Positions 36,141 to 45,207 of a stretch of DNA of 64,000 nucleotides are shown one piece after another. The stretch is taken from assembly GCF_010729895.1 (NCBI RefSeq), contig NZ_AP022612.1:2542001-2606000 (forward strand), in the 5' to 3' direction. A program made the position numbers and the translations under genes. The notes beneath the pieces are model-generated. The model saw only the letters and a program-made list of their open reading frames with translations, did not search any database and was not told the origin of the DNA. How positions within the stretch are numbered: the first letter of the stretch is position 1; the number at the start of each line of letters is the position of its first letter. The DNA is from Mycolicibacterium confluentis (GTDB lineage: Bacteria; Actinomycetota; Actinomycetes; Mycobacteriales; Mycobacteriaceae).

Positions 36141-37967
36141 TCACGCGGTGCGCGCCTCATCGCGCTGCGCCAGGCTTCGCGCGTACCCGGTGCCCATTCC
36201 GAGCAGCACCAGACCGACCACGATGAACGCCGCGACACGGAACATGCCGTCCAGGGTCCCGAGGTCGAACAGGAACAGCTTCGTGGTGGCCGCCGCCGTC
36301 AACGCCAGTCCGCCGATGATCGGCGCGGTCCGCCGCTGCGGGTCAGTCACGCGCCGCGCGGCGACCAGAAGCGCTGCGGCAGCACCGATCCAGCAGATCG
36401 TGGCCGCCATGTGCCCGGCCAGGAACCCACCACCGACACCGCCGATCAGCACACCGGCCGTCACGGTGAACATCGTGACGGAATAGAGCGCCACGAGTCC
36501 CGCGCCGATCGACAGCACGCGCACACCGTCACCCGCGAGGTCGGCACTTCCGGCCCACGTGTAGACGATCGCACCCGCGCACGCGATCGCCAGCGCGCTC
36601 GCGGCGAGGTTCGAGACCGACAGCGACACAGCGAGTTCGGTGCCCTCGAGCAGGTAGACGGGCGGCGCATAGGCGAGGAACGCCAGACCTCCGACGGCCG
36701 CGAACGCCAGGCCGATCCATTTCGCGGTGCGACTGCGGCGACCGGCCAGCGTGACCACCAGCGCCAATCCGAGCAGCGCAGGCGCTTCGACCTCGCCGTC
36801 GAAGGCCTCGGTCACCGCGATCAGCGCGGCGAAGGCCGACAATGCCGACCAGATCACGACGACGGGAGCGACGACGCCGGCGATCCTGCGTCCCGACACG
36901 CTCAGCGCCAGCATGCCCGCGGCGACGGCGGCAGCCATCAGCACGGCCGGCACTCGAGGCACCGCGACGCCCGCGGCCAACGCGGGGAGCACGCCGACCA
37001 CCGTGAGCAGTCCCATCGCGGTCGAACGGGTGGAGGTCGGCAACAACACGATCGTGGACACCACGGCCAACAGCGCCGCGACGGCACATGCGCCTCCCAA
37101 CAGCCAGGCGTCGTCCAGATCCCCGGACACGCTCGTGATGAACAGAGCCACCAGCAAGGGCAGCGTGACTCCGGCCGTGCGCGCGGCGTGCATCCACATC
37201 CAGTCCCGGCCCAGTTGCGCGGGCAGTGCCGCCGCGGACAACGCGGTCATGAATCCGATCAGCAGCAACGTGACCCCATCGGCGACGATCGGCGCCAGCA
37301 CGACCAGGGGCACCAGGACGAGCAGCGCCAGCTGCTGAGAGTTCCATCGCCGCGCCAGGGTCAGCCCCCCGCCTCCGATCGCCGCAGCAGTCACCAACCC
37401 GAGCGCGGGTGGGAGCCAACCGTAGATCGTGGTGATCGCGATGACGTCCATATAGGCCGCGGCGATGCCCGTGGCGGTCAGAGCGACACCACCGACCTGT
37501 CCACCTGGCCTGTCCTGCAGTCGGATTCCGATCCCGACCAGTCCCGCCGCCAGGAGCGCGCCTGCCGCGACACGAATCTCGGGACGCAGGATCCCGGCCT
37601 GCGCCGCCAGCACCAGAAGCAGCACGACGCCGACGAGAGTCACGGCGACCCCTGCGATTGCGAGCAGCTTGCCGATCCAGTTCTGGTCCTCGTCGCGCTG
37701 CAACCGTGCCGAGAGCTTCTGCCGCGGCGGTGCGGGCACGTAGGGCGGCATCACCATGGGTTGCGGCGGAAGGGGTTGGGGCATCGGCGGCGGCGGAGGC
37801 AGCGGTGCCATGACGGGCACTGGCGGGGGCGCCATGGCCGGAGCCACCTGCGCAGGAACTGCCGAACCGAGTTCCCTGAACTGGACCGACACGGCGGCCA
37901 TGTGCTGCGACAACTGATCGAGTTCGACGGACAGCCGTTGCAGGGCATCCTGATGCGGTGCAGTCAT
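36141..37967 (-). CDS. DUF2339 polytopic membrane protein
   Basis: A 608-residue protein. A short helical cytoplasmic start (about 1-40, LSVELDQLSQHMAAVSVQF) leads to a proline/methionine-rich linker (about 45-80) and then some sixteen or more hydrophobic segments from about 95 to 600. This arrangement matches DUF2339, a family of very hydrophobic proteins of unknown role. Key mid-family residues such as NWIGKLLAIAGVAVTL and TATGIAAAYMDV are present. It is monocistronic between converging tetR and the response-regulator gene; the 55 bases upstream of its start are all the space it has. Confidence 0.82.
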   Translation of the reverse strand: MTAPHQDALQRLSVELDQLSQHMAAVSVQFRELGSAVPAQVAPAMAPPPVPVMAPLPPPPPMPQPLPPQPMVMPPYVPAPPRQKLSARLQRDEDQNWIGKLLAIAGVAVTLVGVVLLLVLAAQAGILRPEIRVAAGALLAAGLVGIGIRLQDRPGGQVGGVALTATGIAAAYMDVIAITTIYGWLPPALGLVTAAAIGGGGLTLARRWNSQQLALLVLVPLVVLAPIVADGVTLLLIGFMTALSAAALPAQLGRDWMWMHAARTAGVTLPLLVALFITSVSGDLDDAWLLGGACAVAALLAVVSTIVLLPTSTRSTAMGLLTVVGVLPALAAGVAVPRVPAVLMAAAVAAGMLALSVSGRRIAGVVAPVVVIWSALSAFAALIAVTEAFDGEVEAPALLGLALVVTLAGRRSRTAKWIGLAFAAVGGLAFLAYAPPVYLLEGTELAVSLSVSNLAASALAIACAGAIVYTWAGSADLAGDGVRVLSIGAGLVALYSVTMFTVTAGVLIGGVGGGFLAGHMAATICWIGAAAALLVAARRVTDPQRRTAPIIGGLALTAAATTKLFLFDLGTLDGMFRVAAFIVVGLVLLGMGTGYARSLAQRDEARTA

Positions 37968-38022
37968 CGCTCCATCCTGGCCGCCACAACGCGGGCAGCG
38001 GATGAGTAGGACTACCGGGTTT

Positions 38023-38688
38023 TCAGGGTTCCTTGTCGAGACCGTGCTCGATCGCGTACCGGGTCAACTCCACGCGATTGGCCAACTGCAGTTTGCGGAA
38101 CGTGGCCTGGACGTGGTTCTCGACGGTGCGGTGGCTGACCGACAGCTTGGCCGCAATCTGCTTGGCGGTCAACCCTTTTGCGACATGTCGCAGCACCTCG
38201 GTCTCCCGTTCGGTGAGCGTGGGACCGCTGTCGCCTGCCTTGGGCCCCAGCGCGATACGGCGATACTCCCCCAGTACCAGGCCCGCCAGGCTCGGGGTGA
38301 ACACCGCGCGACCCTGCGCGGTGGCGCGCACCGCGTCGGCGAGTTCGGTTCGTGACGCGCTCTTCACCAGGTATCCCGTCGCCCCGGCCTTGACCGCCTG
38401 CAGGACGTCCTCGCGCTCCCCCGAGGCCGACAGCACGAGCACCCGACTCGACGGCGACACCTCGAGTACGCCCACCGTCGCCGCGGCCCCGTCGCCGTCG
38501 GGCAGGTGCATGTCCATCAAGACCACATCGGGGCGCACCACCGCGGCGCGACGACGCGCGGAAGCGACACCGTCCGCGGTGGCCACCACCTCGAACCCGT
38601 CGTCGGCGAGGTCGCGCGCGACCGCGTCGCGCCAGATCGGGTGGTCGTCGACGACCATCACCGTCGGACTGTCAGCCACGAAACTCAC
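38023..38688 (-). CDS. NarL/LuxR-type response regulator
   Basis: A 221-residue two-component regulator. The receiver domain (about 9-125) has acidic pocket D14/D15 (VVDDHP), phospho-acceptor D59 (VVLMDMHLPDGDG) and K109 (GYLVKSAS). The LuxR-type helix-turn-helix (about 155-215) reads LTERETEVLRHVAKG then KQIAAKLSVSHRTVENHV. The GTG start at 38688 overlaps the histidine kinase stop by 4 bases (GTGA), so the two are translated together. It is the last gene of the putative glnHPQ-kinase operon. Likely target genes cannot be read from the window. Confidence 0.93.
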   Translation of the reverse strand: MSFVADSPTVMVVDDHPIWRDAVARDLADDGFEVVATADGVASARRRAAVVRPDVVLMDMHLPDGDGAAATVGVLEVSPSSRVLVLSASGEREDVLQAVKAGATGYLVKSASRTELADAVRATAQGRAVFTPSLAGLVLGEYRRIALGPKAGDSGPTLTERETEVLRHVAKGLTAKQIAAKLSVSHRTVENHVQATFRKLQLANRVELTRYAIEHGLDKEP

Positions 38689-39839
38689 CCCTGTCCGTCA
38701 GCACCCCGCGGCACCGTCAACTCCCATTCCACACCCCCACCGACCTCGGTGGTCAAGTCCGCGGTGCCTCCCACGGCCTGCAGTCGCCTGACGATGGACT
38801 GCGATATGCCCATCCGCCCTTCGGCTTCGGCCTGCTGGAGCCGGCCGGGCGCGATTCCGACGCCGTCGTCCCGCACACTCACGATGACGCGGTCACCGAG
38901 GTCCTCGAGGAGGACATACGCCGTCGCACCCGGACCGGCGTGCGCGGCCACGTTGTCGAGCACGTTGCCGACCGCGGCGCCGATCTCGGCGACGACCCCG
39001 GCCGCCAGTGGCACCGTGGTGGCGGGAACGCTCACGACAACCCGTTCGGCCGCAAAACGATTCAACGTCACGCGCAGGTCCACCAGCCCGGTGTCCGCAC
39101 TGCCGGGGACTTCCTCAGTGCTCACCAGTCGGCGCAGCGCACGCTCCTGCTCGCCGGCGAGCACCGCGAGTTCGGTCGTGGGGCCGCCGATCTCGCGCCC
39201 GCGCTTGGCCACCAGCGCGAGCACCTGGATGACTCCGTCGTGCACCTGGCGCGCCAACCGCTCGCGTTCGGCCACCGCCGCCGACATCCGCACGGCCCGT
39301 TCGAGTTCGGCGTGCGCTCGCCGCGCCGTCTGCGCTGCCATGCCGACCGCGAGGCCGACCGCGAGTTCGATGATGATCGTCGCGTTGCTGGCCAGATCAA
39401 TGCTGACGTAACCCTTCAACGCACCGTAGACCGCCATCATCGCGCACCCGGCCAGCATGCCGAAGATGGGTCCGCGCAGGATCGCCGCCGAAATCGTGAC
39501 ATTGGTGGCCCACAGCGTGGTGGGCCAGGACTGGTTGTCCGCGATCCACTCCGCCGAGGCCACAAGGTGGGTGGACCAGATCAATCCTGCGACCACGACG
39601 AATTCGGCGAGCACCCAGGCGGGCCGGCGACCGAAGCCCTGCACGTAGGCCACCGCGCAGGCCAGGGTCCACGCCGACAGCACGCCGAACAGCACCCAGC
39701 CCAGTACCGGACGCTCGAGTTCATCGACCGAGGCGATCTCAAATCCGGCCGCGTAGACGAAACTCAGCAGGCGGAAGATCTGGGCAGCGCGCCACATCGG
39801 CGCGGTGGGATCGTGGAGGGGCGGCGCAGCAGCGCTCAC
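38685..39839 (-). CDS. MacS-type sensor histidine kinase
   Basis: A 384-residue kinase. The N-terminal membrane domain has about five or six hydrophobic segments (about 20-170) with short loops and no large outside domain. It is followed by the dimerisation/phospho-acceptor helix ERLARQVHDGVIQVL (H200, HisKA_3 type) and the ATPase domain with N-box NVLDNVAAHAG (about 292) and G-box RDDGVGIAPG (about 323). The GTG start at 39839 overlaps the receptor Ser/Thr kinase stop by 4 bases; a longer frame to 39989 is antisense-like and inside the kinase. The lack of an outside sensor suggests that its signal comes through the membrane or from its operon partners. Confidence 0.91.
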   Translation of the reverse strand: MSAAAPPLHDPTAPMWRAAQIFRLLSFVYAAGFEIASVDELERPVLGWVLFGVLSAWTLACAVAYVQGFGRRPAWVLAEFVVVAGLIWSTHLVASAEWIADNQSWPTTLWATNVTISAAILRGPIFGMLAGCAMMAVYGALKGYVSIDLASNATIIIELAVGLAVGMAAQTARRAHAELERAVRMSAAVAERERLARQVHDGVIQVLALVAKRGREIGGPTTELAVLAGEQERALRRLVSTEEVPGSADTGLVDLRVTLNRFAAERVVVSVPATTVPLAAGVVAEIGAAVGNVLDNVAAHAGPGATAYVLLEDLGDRVIVSVRDDGVGIAPGRLQQAEAEGRMGISQSIVRRLQAVGGTADLTTEVGGGVEWELTVPRGADGQG

Positions 39840-41665
39840 CTGGCCGCCCCGTTGATGATCGGCTCGTCGATCATCCCTCGTTCGACACCCCACATGGTCG
39901 CGATGGTCCGGTATTCGCCCGTGCTGATCAGGTGTGCGAGAGCCTGGCGGAGCGACTCGGTCAGGCCCGAACCCTTCGCGACGGCCCACCCGTAGAGGCC
40001 GGCGTCGAACACCTCCCCCGTGACCTCGATCGCGCCGCCGCTGGTCTTGACGGCGAATCCGGTGACCGGAGAGTCGGCGGACATCGCGTCGACCTCACCG
40101 GCGATGAGCGCAGCGGTCAGATCGTCCTGCCGGGTGTAGACGACCTTATCGATGGGCGGCCGTCCGGCCGCGATGCAGGCCGCGCTCTTGGCCGGGATCT
40201 CCTCAGTCTCCTGAATCACGGCGTAGGCCACCCCGACCCGCAGGCCGCACGCGTCGTTGGGATCGACGTGGACGCCGGGACGTTGCGCCCACAGCGTGCC
40301 TGCTTCGAAGTAGTCCACGAAGTCGACGATCTCCTGACGTTCCCGGGTGTCGGTCACCGAGGACATCCCGACATTGAAGCTGCCGGACTGCACCGACCCG
40401 AGGATGCTCTCGAACGCCGTTTCGCGGAAGTCCGGCGTCAACCCCACCGTGCGGGCCACGGCATTCATCAGGTCGACATCGAATCCCACCAGTTCGCCGT
40501 AGGAGTCGCGGAACTCGTTCGGCGCGTACGGCACGTTGACCCCGATGACGAGACGGCCGGTGGCGCGGATCTCCGGCGGCACGGTGTCCGCGATCGCCGG
40601 GACTGCACCCGCGGGTGCCGCCTGCGGGACGGTCGCGGTGCTCTCCGACACGCTCGCGGTCCGGGTGCGCTCGTCGTGACCGGAGCGCAGCTGCCAGGCC
40701 GCCAGCGTGGACACCGAGGCCACCAGGGCGACGACCGCGCCGACTACGGCAAGCCGACGGCGAATCGACGGCCTCCGGACCGTGGCACGGTGCGCTGATC
40801 TGCCGGTGTTCCTGCGATCGGCGCGGATTCGGGGCCGTTCCACCGCCCTGCGAGTGGCAGCGGCCAACTCGGACGCGGTCTGATAGCGGCGCTCCGGATC
40901 CTTGGCCATGCCCTTCTCGATGACCTCGTCGAAGGCCACCAGGGCGGGATCCGCATCGGAGGGGCACGGCGGCGGATTCACCATGTGCCCGGCGATCTGC
41001 TGTTCCAGGCTGTCGCTCGGATAAGGCCTGCTGCCCGTAAGACACTCGTAGAGCACACAGGCCAGCGCGTAGATGTCCGAACGGGGGTCACTCAGGCCAC
41101 CGCTGAACCGCTCGGGCGCCATATACGCCAGGGTGCCCAGAGTGTTGCCGGTCGTCGTGACGCCCGGTTCGGTGGTGGCCCGAGCCAGCCCGAAGTCGAT
41201 GAGGTAGACGAACTCACTCTCGGAGATCAGGATGTTCGACGGTTTGACGTCGCGGTGCACCAGGCCGGCGGCATGTGCGGCATCGAGCGCCGAGGCGACC
41301 TGCTCGACCACCACGGCCGCGAGTTCGGTGCCCAGGGGCTTGTCCCGCCGCGCCAGGATGTCCCCGAGGTTGAGCCCCTCGACCAGGCGCATGTCCAGAT
41401 ACAGTCGGCCGTCGATCTCGCCGTAGCTGTGGATGGGGACCACGTGCGGATCGTTGACGCCCGCCGCGGCGTGCGCCTCGCGCCGGAAACGCTGCTGAAA
41501 GACGGCGTCCTGGGCCAGATGCGGCGGCAGCAGCTTGAGCGCGACCACGCGATCGGTCTTGGTGTCACGGGCGCGGTACACCTCGCCCATGCCGCCACGA
41601 CCAAGCAGCTCAAGTAGTTCGTAGTGTCCGAACCGCTGCGAAGACCCCGAAGACCCTGTATCCAC
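39836..41665 (-). CDS. Receptor Ser/Thr protein kinase with amino-acid-binding-protein ectodomain
   Basis: A 609-residue membrane kinase. The PknB-type kinase domain (about 14-275) has glycine loop LGRGGMGEVY (21-30), ATP lysine K44, HRDVKPSN with catalytic D139, DFG (157-159), a Thr-rich activation loop (163-180) and APE (183-185), so it should be active. A basic linker (276-304) and one membrane helix (about 305-325) follow, then an extracytoplasmic SBP_bac_3 domain (about 360-609). That domain is about 60% identical by hand count to GlnH encoded at 43414, keeping GFDVDLMNA, the TDTRER arginine, both cysteines and MSADSPVT. GTG 41665 has GGGAG upstream. It lies 48 bases after the ATPase gene. 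Confidence 0.95.
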   Translation of the reverse strand: MDTGSSGSSQRFGHYELLELLGRGGMGEVYRARDTKTDRVVALKLLPPHLAQDAVFQQRFRREAHAAAGVNDPHVVPIHSYGEIDGRLYLDMRLVEGLNLGDILARRDKPLGTELAAVVVEQVASALDAAHAAGLVHRDVKPSNILISESEFVYLIDFGLARATTEPGVTTTGNTLGTLAYMAPERFSGGLSDPRSDIYALACVLYECLTGSRPYPSDSLEQQIAGHMVNPPPCPSDADPALVAFDEVIEKGMAKDPERRYQTASELAAATRRAVERPRIRADRRNTGRSAHRATVRRPSIRRRLAVVGAVVALVASVSTLAAWQLRSGHDERTRTASVSESTATVPQAAPAGAVPAIADTVPPEIRATGRLVIGVNVPYAPNEFRDSYGELVGFDVDLMNAVARTVGLTPDFRETAFESILGSVQSGSFNVGMSSVTDTRERQEIVDFVDYFEAGTLWAQRPGVHVDPNDACGLRVGVAYAVIQETEEIPAKSAACIAAGRPPIDKVVYTRQDDLTAALIAGEVDAMSADSPVTGFAVKTSGGAIEVTGEVFDAGLYGWAVAKGSGLTESLRQALAHLISTGEYRTIATMWGVERGMIDEPIINGAAR

Positions 41666-41713
41666 CGTCTGCTCCCAGGCGCCCCGGCGCCCCCCGTCCC
41701 AAGTTGACTGAGG

Positions 41714-42475
41714 TTACATCACCTTTGACAGGAAAGTTCGGGTGCGTTCGTGCTGGGGGTTGCTGAGCAGCTCACGCGGGGCACCGCGTTCGACGACGAC
41801 GCCGGCGTCCATGAACACCAGCTCGTCGGCGACCTCGCGCGCGAATCCCATCTCATGGGTCACGACGACCATCGTCATACCTTCGGCAGCAAGCTTTTTC
41901 ATGACTGCCAGCACCTCGCCGACCAGTTCGGGGTCGAGCGCCGACGTCGGCTCGTCGAACAGCATGAGCTTGGGGTTCATCGCGAGCGCACGCGCGATGG
42001 CGACGCGCTGCTGCTGACCGCCCGACAGCTGAGCCGGATACGCGTCCGCCTTCTCGGCCAGGCCGACCTGCTTGAGCAGATCGCGGCCTCGGTCGTGCGC
42101 CTCCCGCTTCTTGACCCTTTTGACCTGGATGGGCGCCTCGATGATGTTCTCCAGCGCCGTGCGGTGCGGAAACAGGTTGAAGTGCTGGAACACCATGCCG
42201 ACGTCGCGACGTTGCCGCGCGACCTCGCGCGGTTTCATCTCGTGCAGTTTCCCGCCGCGTTCGTGGTAGCCCACCAACTCGCCGTCGACGTAGAGTCGCC
42301 CCGCGTTGACGTTCTCGAGATGGTTGATGCACCGCAGGAACGTCGATTTGCCCGACCCGGACGGACCGACCAGGACCAGCACCTGCCCCTTCTGGACCTC
42401 CAGGGTGATGCCCTTGAGGACCTTGAGTGCGCCGAAGTCCTTGCAGACCGACTCAGCCTTGACCATCGGTGTCAT
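41714..42475 (-). CDS. glnQ: Polar amino acid ABC transporter ATPase (GlnQ-like)
   Basis: A 253-residue ABC ATPase of the polar amino acid type. Walker [11 protein letters not shown]-loop [11 protein letters not shown], signature LSGGQQQR, Walker [13 protein letters not shown] and the switch histidine in VVVTHEMGF are all intact. It powers the permease next door. ATG 42475 is chosen since it lies one base after the permease stop and begins [15 protein letters not shown]; a longer frame to 42520 overlaps the permease gene. Specificity (glutamine, glutamate or similar) is from the family and not proven. Confidence 0.93.
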   Translation of the reverse strand: MTPMVKAESVCKDFGALKVLKGITLEVQKGQVLVLVGPSGSGKSTFLRCINHLENVNAGRLYVDGELVGYHERGGKLHEMKPREVARQRRDVGMVFQHFNLFPHRTALENIIEAPIQVKRVKKREAHDRGRDLLKQVGLAEKADAYPAQLSGGQQQRVAIARALAMNPKLMLFDEPTSALDPELVGEVLAVMKKLAAEGMTMVVVTHEMGFAREVADELVFMDAGVVVERGAPRELLSNPQHERTRTFLSKVM

Positions 42476-42476
42476 G

Positions 42477-43397
42477 TCACTCTCCCGGAGTCTCAAGCTG
42501 AGCTTTGGCCAGTGCCTCAAGCTGTTTGGTGGTCAACTTGCGCGACGCCCCCCGCGAGTAATACCGCTCGAGGTAGTACTGGCCGACCATCAGGATGCTC
42601 GTGACCACCAGGTACCACGTCGCGGCGACCAGCAGCAGCGGGACCGGTTCGAATGTGCGCGCGGCGATCTCCCGGGACGTGATGCCGTAGAGGTCGAGCG
42701 TGAACGGCACCGCGGTGACCAACGACGTGGTCTTGAGCATGCTGATCACTTCGTTGCCTGTCGGCGGAATGATGACCCGCATCGCCTGCGGCAGCACCGT
42801 GCGCCGCATCGCCATACCCCACGACATGCCGAGCGCCGTGGAGGCCTCCAACTGCCCCTCGGGCACGGAATTGATTCCCGCGCGGATGATCTCGGCCATG
42901 TAGGCCGCCTCGTTGAGCGCCAGGCCAACGATCGCGAGCAGGAACGGGATGGACAGTGCCTGCAGGTTGACCTGCAGCAGTGACGGCCCGAACGGCACTC
43001 CCAGCTGGATGTTCTGGTAGATGGTCGGCAGCAGACCCCAGAACACCAGTTGCACGTAGATCGGGGTGCCGCGGAAGATCCACAGGTACATCCAGGCCAC
43101 CCAGCGGAGCACGGGATTCGGCGACAGCCGCATCACGGCGATCAGCACGCCCAGGGCGATGGCGATGACCATCGAATAGACCGTCAGCTGAAGCGTGTTG
43201 AGCAGGCCGACCGTCAGGACCCGCTCATTGAACAGGTACTCGAAGTAGGTGGACCACCGGTAGGCCGGGTTGGTGGCAGCCCCGTAGAGGAAGAGGGCGG
43301 CCAGCACCAGGATGACGATCGCCGTCACCCACCGCCAGGGATGCCGTAGCGGGACCGCGTCGATGGCAGCAGGTGGCGACGAAACGTCTGTAGTCAT
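42477..43397 (-). CDS. glnP: Polar amino acid ABC transporter permease (GlnP/HisM-like)
   Basis: A 306-residue permease with a long first helix (about 24-44) and about five further helices. It carries the EAA-type loop for ATPase contact: [21 protein letters not shown], then [24 protein letters not shown]. Only one permease gene is present, so the channel is probably a homodimer. It lies 16 bases after the binding-protein gene and one base before the ATPase gene. The C-terminus is charged ([15 protein letters not shown]). Confidence 0.93.
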   Translation of the reverse strand: MTTDVSSPPAAIDAVPLRHPWRWVTAIVILVLAALFLYGAATNPAYRWSTYFEYLFNERVLTVGLLNTLQLTVYSMVIAIALGVLIAVMRLSPNPVLRWVAWMYLWIFRGTPIYVQLVFWGLLPTIYQNIQLGVPFGPSLLQVNLQALSIPFLLAIVGLALNEAAYMAEIIRAGINSVPEGQLEASTALGMSWGMAMRRTVLPQAMRVIIPPTGNEVISMLKTTSLVTAVPFTLDLYGITSREIAARTFEPVPLLLVAATWYLVVTSILMVGQYYLERYYSRGASRKLTTKQLEALAKAQLETPGE

Positions 43398-43413
43398 GGT
43401 GCGATCCGTGTGA

Positions 43414-44325
43414 TCAGCTGATCGCGCCGTTGATCACCGGCTTGTCGATCATTCCCTCTTCGACACCCCACTTGGTGGCGATGGCCTTGTACTCGCCGTT
43501 CTCGATGAGGTGCTCGAGCGCCTTCTGCAGGGCAGCGGCCAGGGCCGAACCCTTCGCGACGGGCCAACCGTACGGGGCCGCGTCGAAGACCTCGCCAGCC
43601 GCCTCGAGCTTGCCGTTGGTCTCCTTGATCGCATAGGCCGTCACGGGCGAATCGGCCGACATCGCGTCGGTCTGGCCGAGGATCACCGCGTTGGTGGCGG
43701 CGTCCTGACCGTCGAACGGCACGATGTTGATCGCGGGCTTGCCTGCGTCCGTGCACGCCTTGCTCTTGGCGGGCAGTTCGTCGGTCTCCTGATACGTGGT
43801 GGCCTGCACCGCGACACGCTTGCCGCACGCGTCATTGGGGTCGATCGGCGTGCCCGGGCGCTGCGCCCACTGCGTGCCTGCCGAGAAGTAGGTCACGAAG
43901 TCGACGGTGTTCTCGCGTTCCTTGGTGTCGGTGAACGACGACATGCCGACGTTGTAGGTGCCGCCCTGGATCGAGGGGATGATCTTCGCGAAGTCGGCTT
44001 CGCGGTACTCGGGGGTGAGGCCGAGCGTCGCGGCGATCGCGTTCATCAGGTCGACGTCGAACCCGACGATCTTGCCGCTCTCGTCCTTGAACTCGTTGGG
44101 CTTGTAGGGGATGTTGACCCCGACGACGAGCTTGCCGGAAGCCTTGATGTCCTCGGGCACCGTGTTGGCGATGTCGTCGACCTTGGTCGCCGAGCCGGCC
44201 TCTGAGGTGGCCGACTCGGACGACGACTCACCTCCGCTGGCGCAGCCTGACAGCGCGAACACGCTCGCCGCGGCAACGATGGCTGCGCGGCGCCACCAGC
44301 GTGCACTCACCCGACGGTTTTGCAT
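43414..44325 (-). CDS. glnH: Amino acid ABC transporter substrate-binding lipoprotein (GlnH-like)
   Basis: About 303 residues. A basic start and hydrophobic segment end in the lipobox FALSGC (Cys at about 28), so it is a lipoprotein processed by Lgt/LspA/Lnt. An acidic Ser-rich linker is followed by an SBP_bac_3 domain (about 55-303) with GFDVDLMNA, the TDTKER arginine expected to bind the alpha-carboxylate, and MSADSPVT. The paired cysteines (NDACG, KSKAC) may form a disulfide. ATG 44325 has GGAAG upstream; GTG 44337 is an alternative. It heads the six-gene cluster; its upstream region (249 bases) contains a candidate GlnR-like site. It is the closest relative in this window of the receptor-kinase ectodomain. 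Confidence 0.93.
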   Translation of the reverse strand: MQNRRVSARWWRRAAIVAAASVFALSGCASGGESSSESATSEAGSATKVDDIANTVPEDIKASGKLVVGVNIPYKPNEFKDESGKIVGFDVDLMNAIAATLGLTPEYREADFAKIIPSIQGGTYNVGMSSFTDTKERENTVDFVTYFSAGTQWAQRPGTPIDPNDACGKRVAVQATTYQETDELPAKSKACTDAGKPAINIVPFDGQDAATNAVILGQTDAMSADSPVTAYAIKETNGKLEAAGEVFDAAPYGWPVAKGSALAAALQKALEHLIENGEYKAIATKWGVEEGMIDKPVINGAIS

Positions 44326-44468
44326 TACTGCTTCCACGTTGATCTCTTTCTGTGCTCTGTCGGGCTCATTCTGCGCAGGGGCCGCGCAGTCGATTCCCGC
44401 AGTCTTCGGCCGTCAGCCCTCGCCCAAGCAGAGCACGTTATCCATCCGAGCCCTGGAGCGCACTGTCG

Positions 44469-44484
44469 GTAACGGAACATTAAC
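44469..44484. promoter_or_regulatory. Candidate GlnR-like (AC-n9-AC) box upstream of glnH
   Basis: GTAAC at 44469-44473 and TTAAC at 44480-44484 are separated by 6 bases, the AC-n9-AC pattern of actinobacterial GlnR boxes. It lies about 144 bases upstream of glnH and 91 upstream of the divergent HdeD-like gene. Nitrogen-dependent control of an amino acid transporter is plausible, but the motif is short and could occur by chance. Confidence 0.35.
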
Positions 44485-44574
44485 GATCAGGCCTGTTTCA
44501 CGGGTCAACATTCGCCACTTCGATTGCTCCCTCAAATGCCCTGTCGGCTGCGGTGGGTGTGACACACTTTCGAC

Positions 44575-45162
44575 ATGGAGAAAAGCGTGGACGACGTCGG
44601 GCAAACCACCACTGCCCCAAGCCTGTTGCCGCACCTCTGGAAGACGACGCTGATCTCGGGCATCCTTGCCCTGATCCTCGGTGTGCTGGCGCTGGCGTGG
44701 CCCGGCAAGACCATCATCGTGGCTGCCATCTTCTTCGGTGCGTACCTGCTGGTCAGCGGCCTCATGCAGGTGGTGTTCGCCTTCAGTCTGCGGATTTCCG
44801 GCGCACAACGCGCCCTCCTGCTGATCAGCGGCCTCGCGTCGCTGGTCCTGGCGGTGCTGTGTTTCCTGAGCCTGCAGGACTCGATCCTGCTGCTGGCGAT
44901 CTGGATCGGCATCGGATTCGTCTTCCGCGGAATCTCCACCACCATCTCGGCCATCAGCGACAAGACGCTGCCGGCCCGCGGTTGGGAGATCTTCTTCGGC
45001 GTCGTGAGCCTGGTGGCCGGCATCGTGATGCTGGTGTGGCCCGGACTCTCTCTTGTCACACTGTTCCAGGTGGTGGGCATCTGGCTGATCGTGCTCGGAG
45101 TCTTCGAGATCGTGGCGGCCCTGCGCATCCGTACGGCCACCAAAGTGCTCACCAGCTACTGA
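44575..45162 (+). CDS. HdeD/DUF308 family membrane protein
   Basis: A 195-residue protein with six hydrophobic segments arranged as three helix pairs (about 25-190), as in HdeD-type DUF308 proteins linked to acid tolerance in enterobacteria. Each pair has a glycine-rich turn (for example LGVLALAWPGKTIIVAA, then VWPGLSLVTLFQVVG). Its role in mycobacteria is unknown. Divergent from glnH, and 93 bases upstream of cydA on the same strand; since the cyd genes have their own promoter-like element, it is probably a separate unit. Confidence 0.85.
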   Translation: MEKSVDDVGQTTTAPSLLPHLWKTTLISGILALILGVLALAWPGKTIIVAAIFFGAYLLVSGLMQVVFAFSLRISGAQRALLLISGLASLVLAVLCFLSLQDSILLLAIWIGIGFVFRGISTTISAISDKTLPARGWEIFFGVVSLVAGIVMLVWPGLSLVTLFQVVGIWLIVLGVFEIVAALRIRTATKVLTSY

Positions 45163-45207
45163 AGACGAACTGCAACGCACGTCACCCTGGTTCCACCGGC
45201 GCGCTAC

